Source: an uncultured Eubacteriales bacterium (GTDB lineage: Bacteria; Bacillota; Clostridia; Oscillospirales; Acutalibacteraceae). From it: a DNA stretch of 21,644 nt. The notes beneath the pieces are model-generated. The model was not told where the DNA came from. It searched no databases and saw nothing but the letters and a program-made list of their open reading frames with translations. Positions within the stretch are counted from its first letter, which is position 1; each line of letters starts with the position of its first letter. The position numbers were made by a program, and so were the translations under genes. The DNA lies in the NCBI GenBank assembly GCA_934486705.1, contig CAKSQS010000043.1:1-21644 (forward strand), read 5' to 3'. Shown one piece after another: positions 21,557 to 21,644 of the stretch.

Positions 21557-21643
21557 GCCGGTGTGATGGAATTGGCAGACGTAGTGGACTCAAAATCCAC
21601 CGGTAGCGATACCGTGCCGGTTCGAGTCCGGCCACCGGCACCA
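21557..21643 (+). tRNA. tRNA-Leu (anticodon CAA)
   Basis: An 87-nt cloverleaf. The acceptor arms GCCGGTG (21557-21563) and CACCGGC (21633-21639) pair perfectly and are followed by discriminator A and an encoded CCA. The anticodon stem GTGGA/TCCAC encloses the loop CTCAAAA, giving anticodon CAA, which reads UUG. A long class II variable arm (GGTAGCGATACC) and a T-arm GCCGGTTCGAGTCCGGC complete it. The long variable arm and the anticodon both identify leucine. Confidence 0.97.
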
Positions 21644-21644
21644 T

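Noticed and set aside
21557..21643. tRNA-Leu as an attachment site for an integrated element
   Set aside because: No integrase gene or duplicated tRNA 3' end is visible in the window; the sequence beyond the tRNA is not available.

Overview
The window looks like a chromosomal segment from a gut or rumen Clostridia bacterium, most likely a Ruminococcus-like member of the Oscillospiraceae. The reasons are a secreted BspA-type leucine-rich-repeat protein ending in a type I dockerin, a DUF5107/TPR protein pair, strong GGAGG-type ribosome binding sites, sigma-A-like promoters, and an ACCCCTC...GAGGGGT structured repeat of a kind I associate with this group. This placement is inference; no marker gene settles it.

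Layout from left to right. (1) 61-1140 (+) encodes a PrsA/SurA-like lipoprotein and is closed by a strong terminator. (2) 1208-2996 (-) is a three-gene operon: an Xre-like HTH protein with ankyrin-like helices, a small Asn-rich protein, and a zinc-ribbon membrane protein. (3) 3175-8185 (-) is a tight three-gene operon of TerB-N/TerB-C protein, BrxD-like ATPase and Lhr-like helicase. This matches the composition of the Shango anti-phage system (SngA/SngB/SngC). It has its own promoter and terminator, and no BREX methylase or PglZ gene is present in the window. (4) 8298-8482 is a short hairpin-rich repeat with 7-bp terminal inverted repeats and flanking imperfect direct repeats. (5) 8486-9307 (-) is an AraC regulator divergent from 9502-10884 (+), the LRR-dockerin protein.

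(6) 11057-21505 is a carbohydrate-related block. An AraC regulator and a Gfo/Idh/MocA-type oxidoreductase form one minus-strand operon. Divergent from it is a 1070-residue DUF5107-TPR protein, whose 3' end overlaps that of a convergent regulator. The regulator has a periplasmic-binding-protein-like sensor and a C-terminal LuxR-type HTH. Divergent from that regulator is a second DUF5107-TPR protein of about 1073 residues, followed 2 nt later by an aldose 1-epimerase. (7) A complete tRNA-Leu(CAA) with its own promoter closes the window.

The carbohydrate genes plausibly act together. The regulators would sense a sugar, the epimerase interconverts anomers, and the two mutarotase-like DUF5107 proteins and the oxidoreductase-like protein would act on sugar-related ligands. 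The exact substrate cannot be read from sequence. The most interesting parts are the Shango-type operon with a repeat at its upstream edge, and the poorly characterised DUF5107-TPR pair with its unusual regulator.
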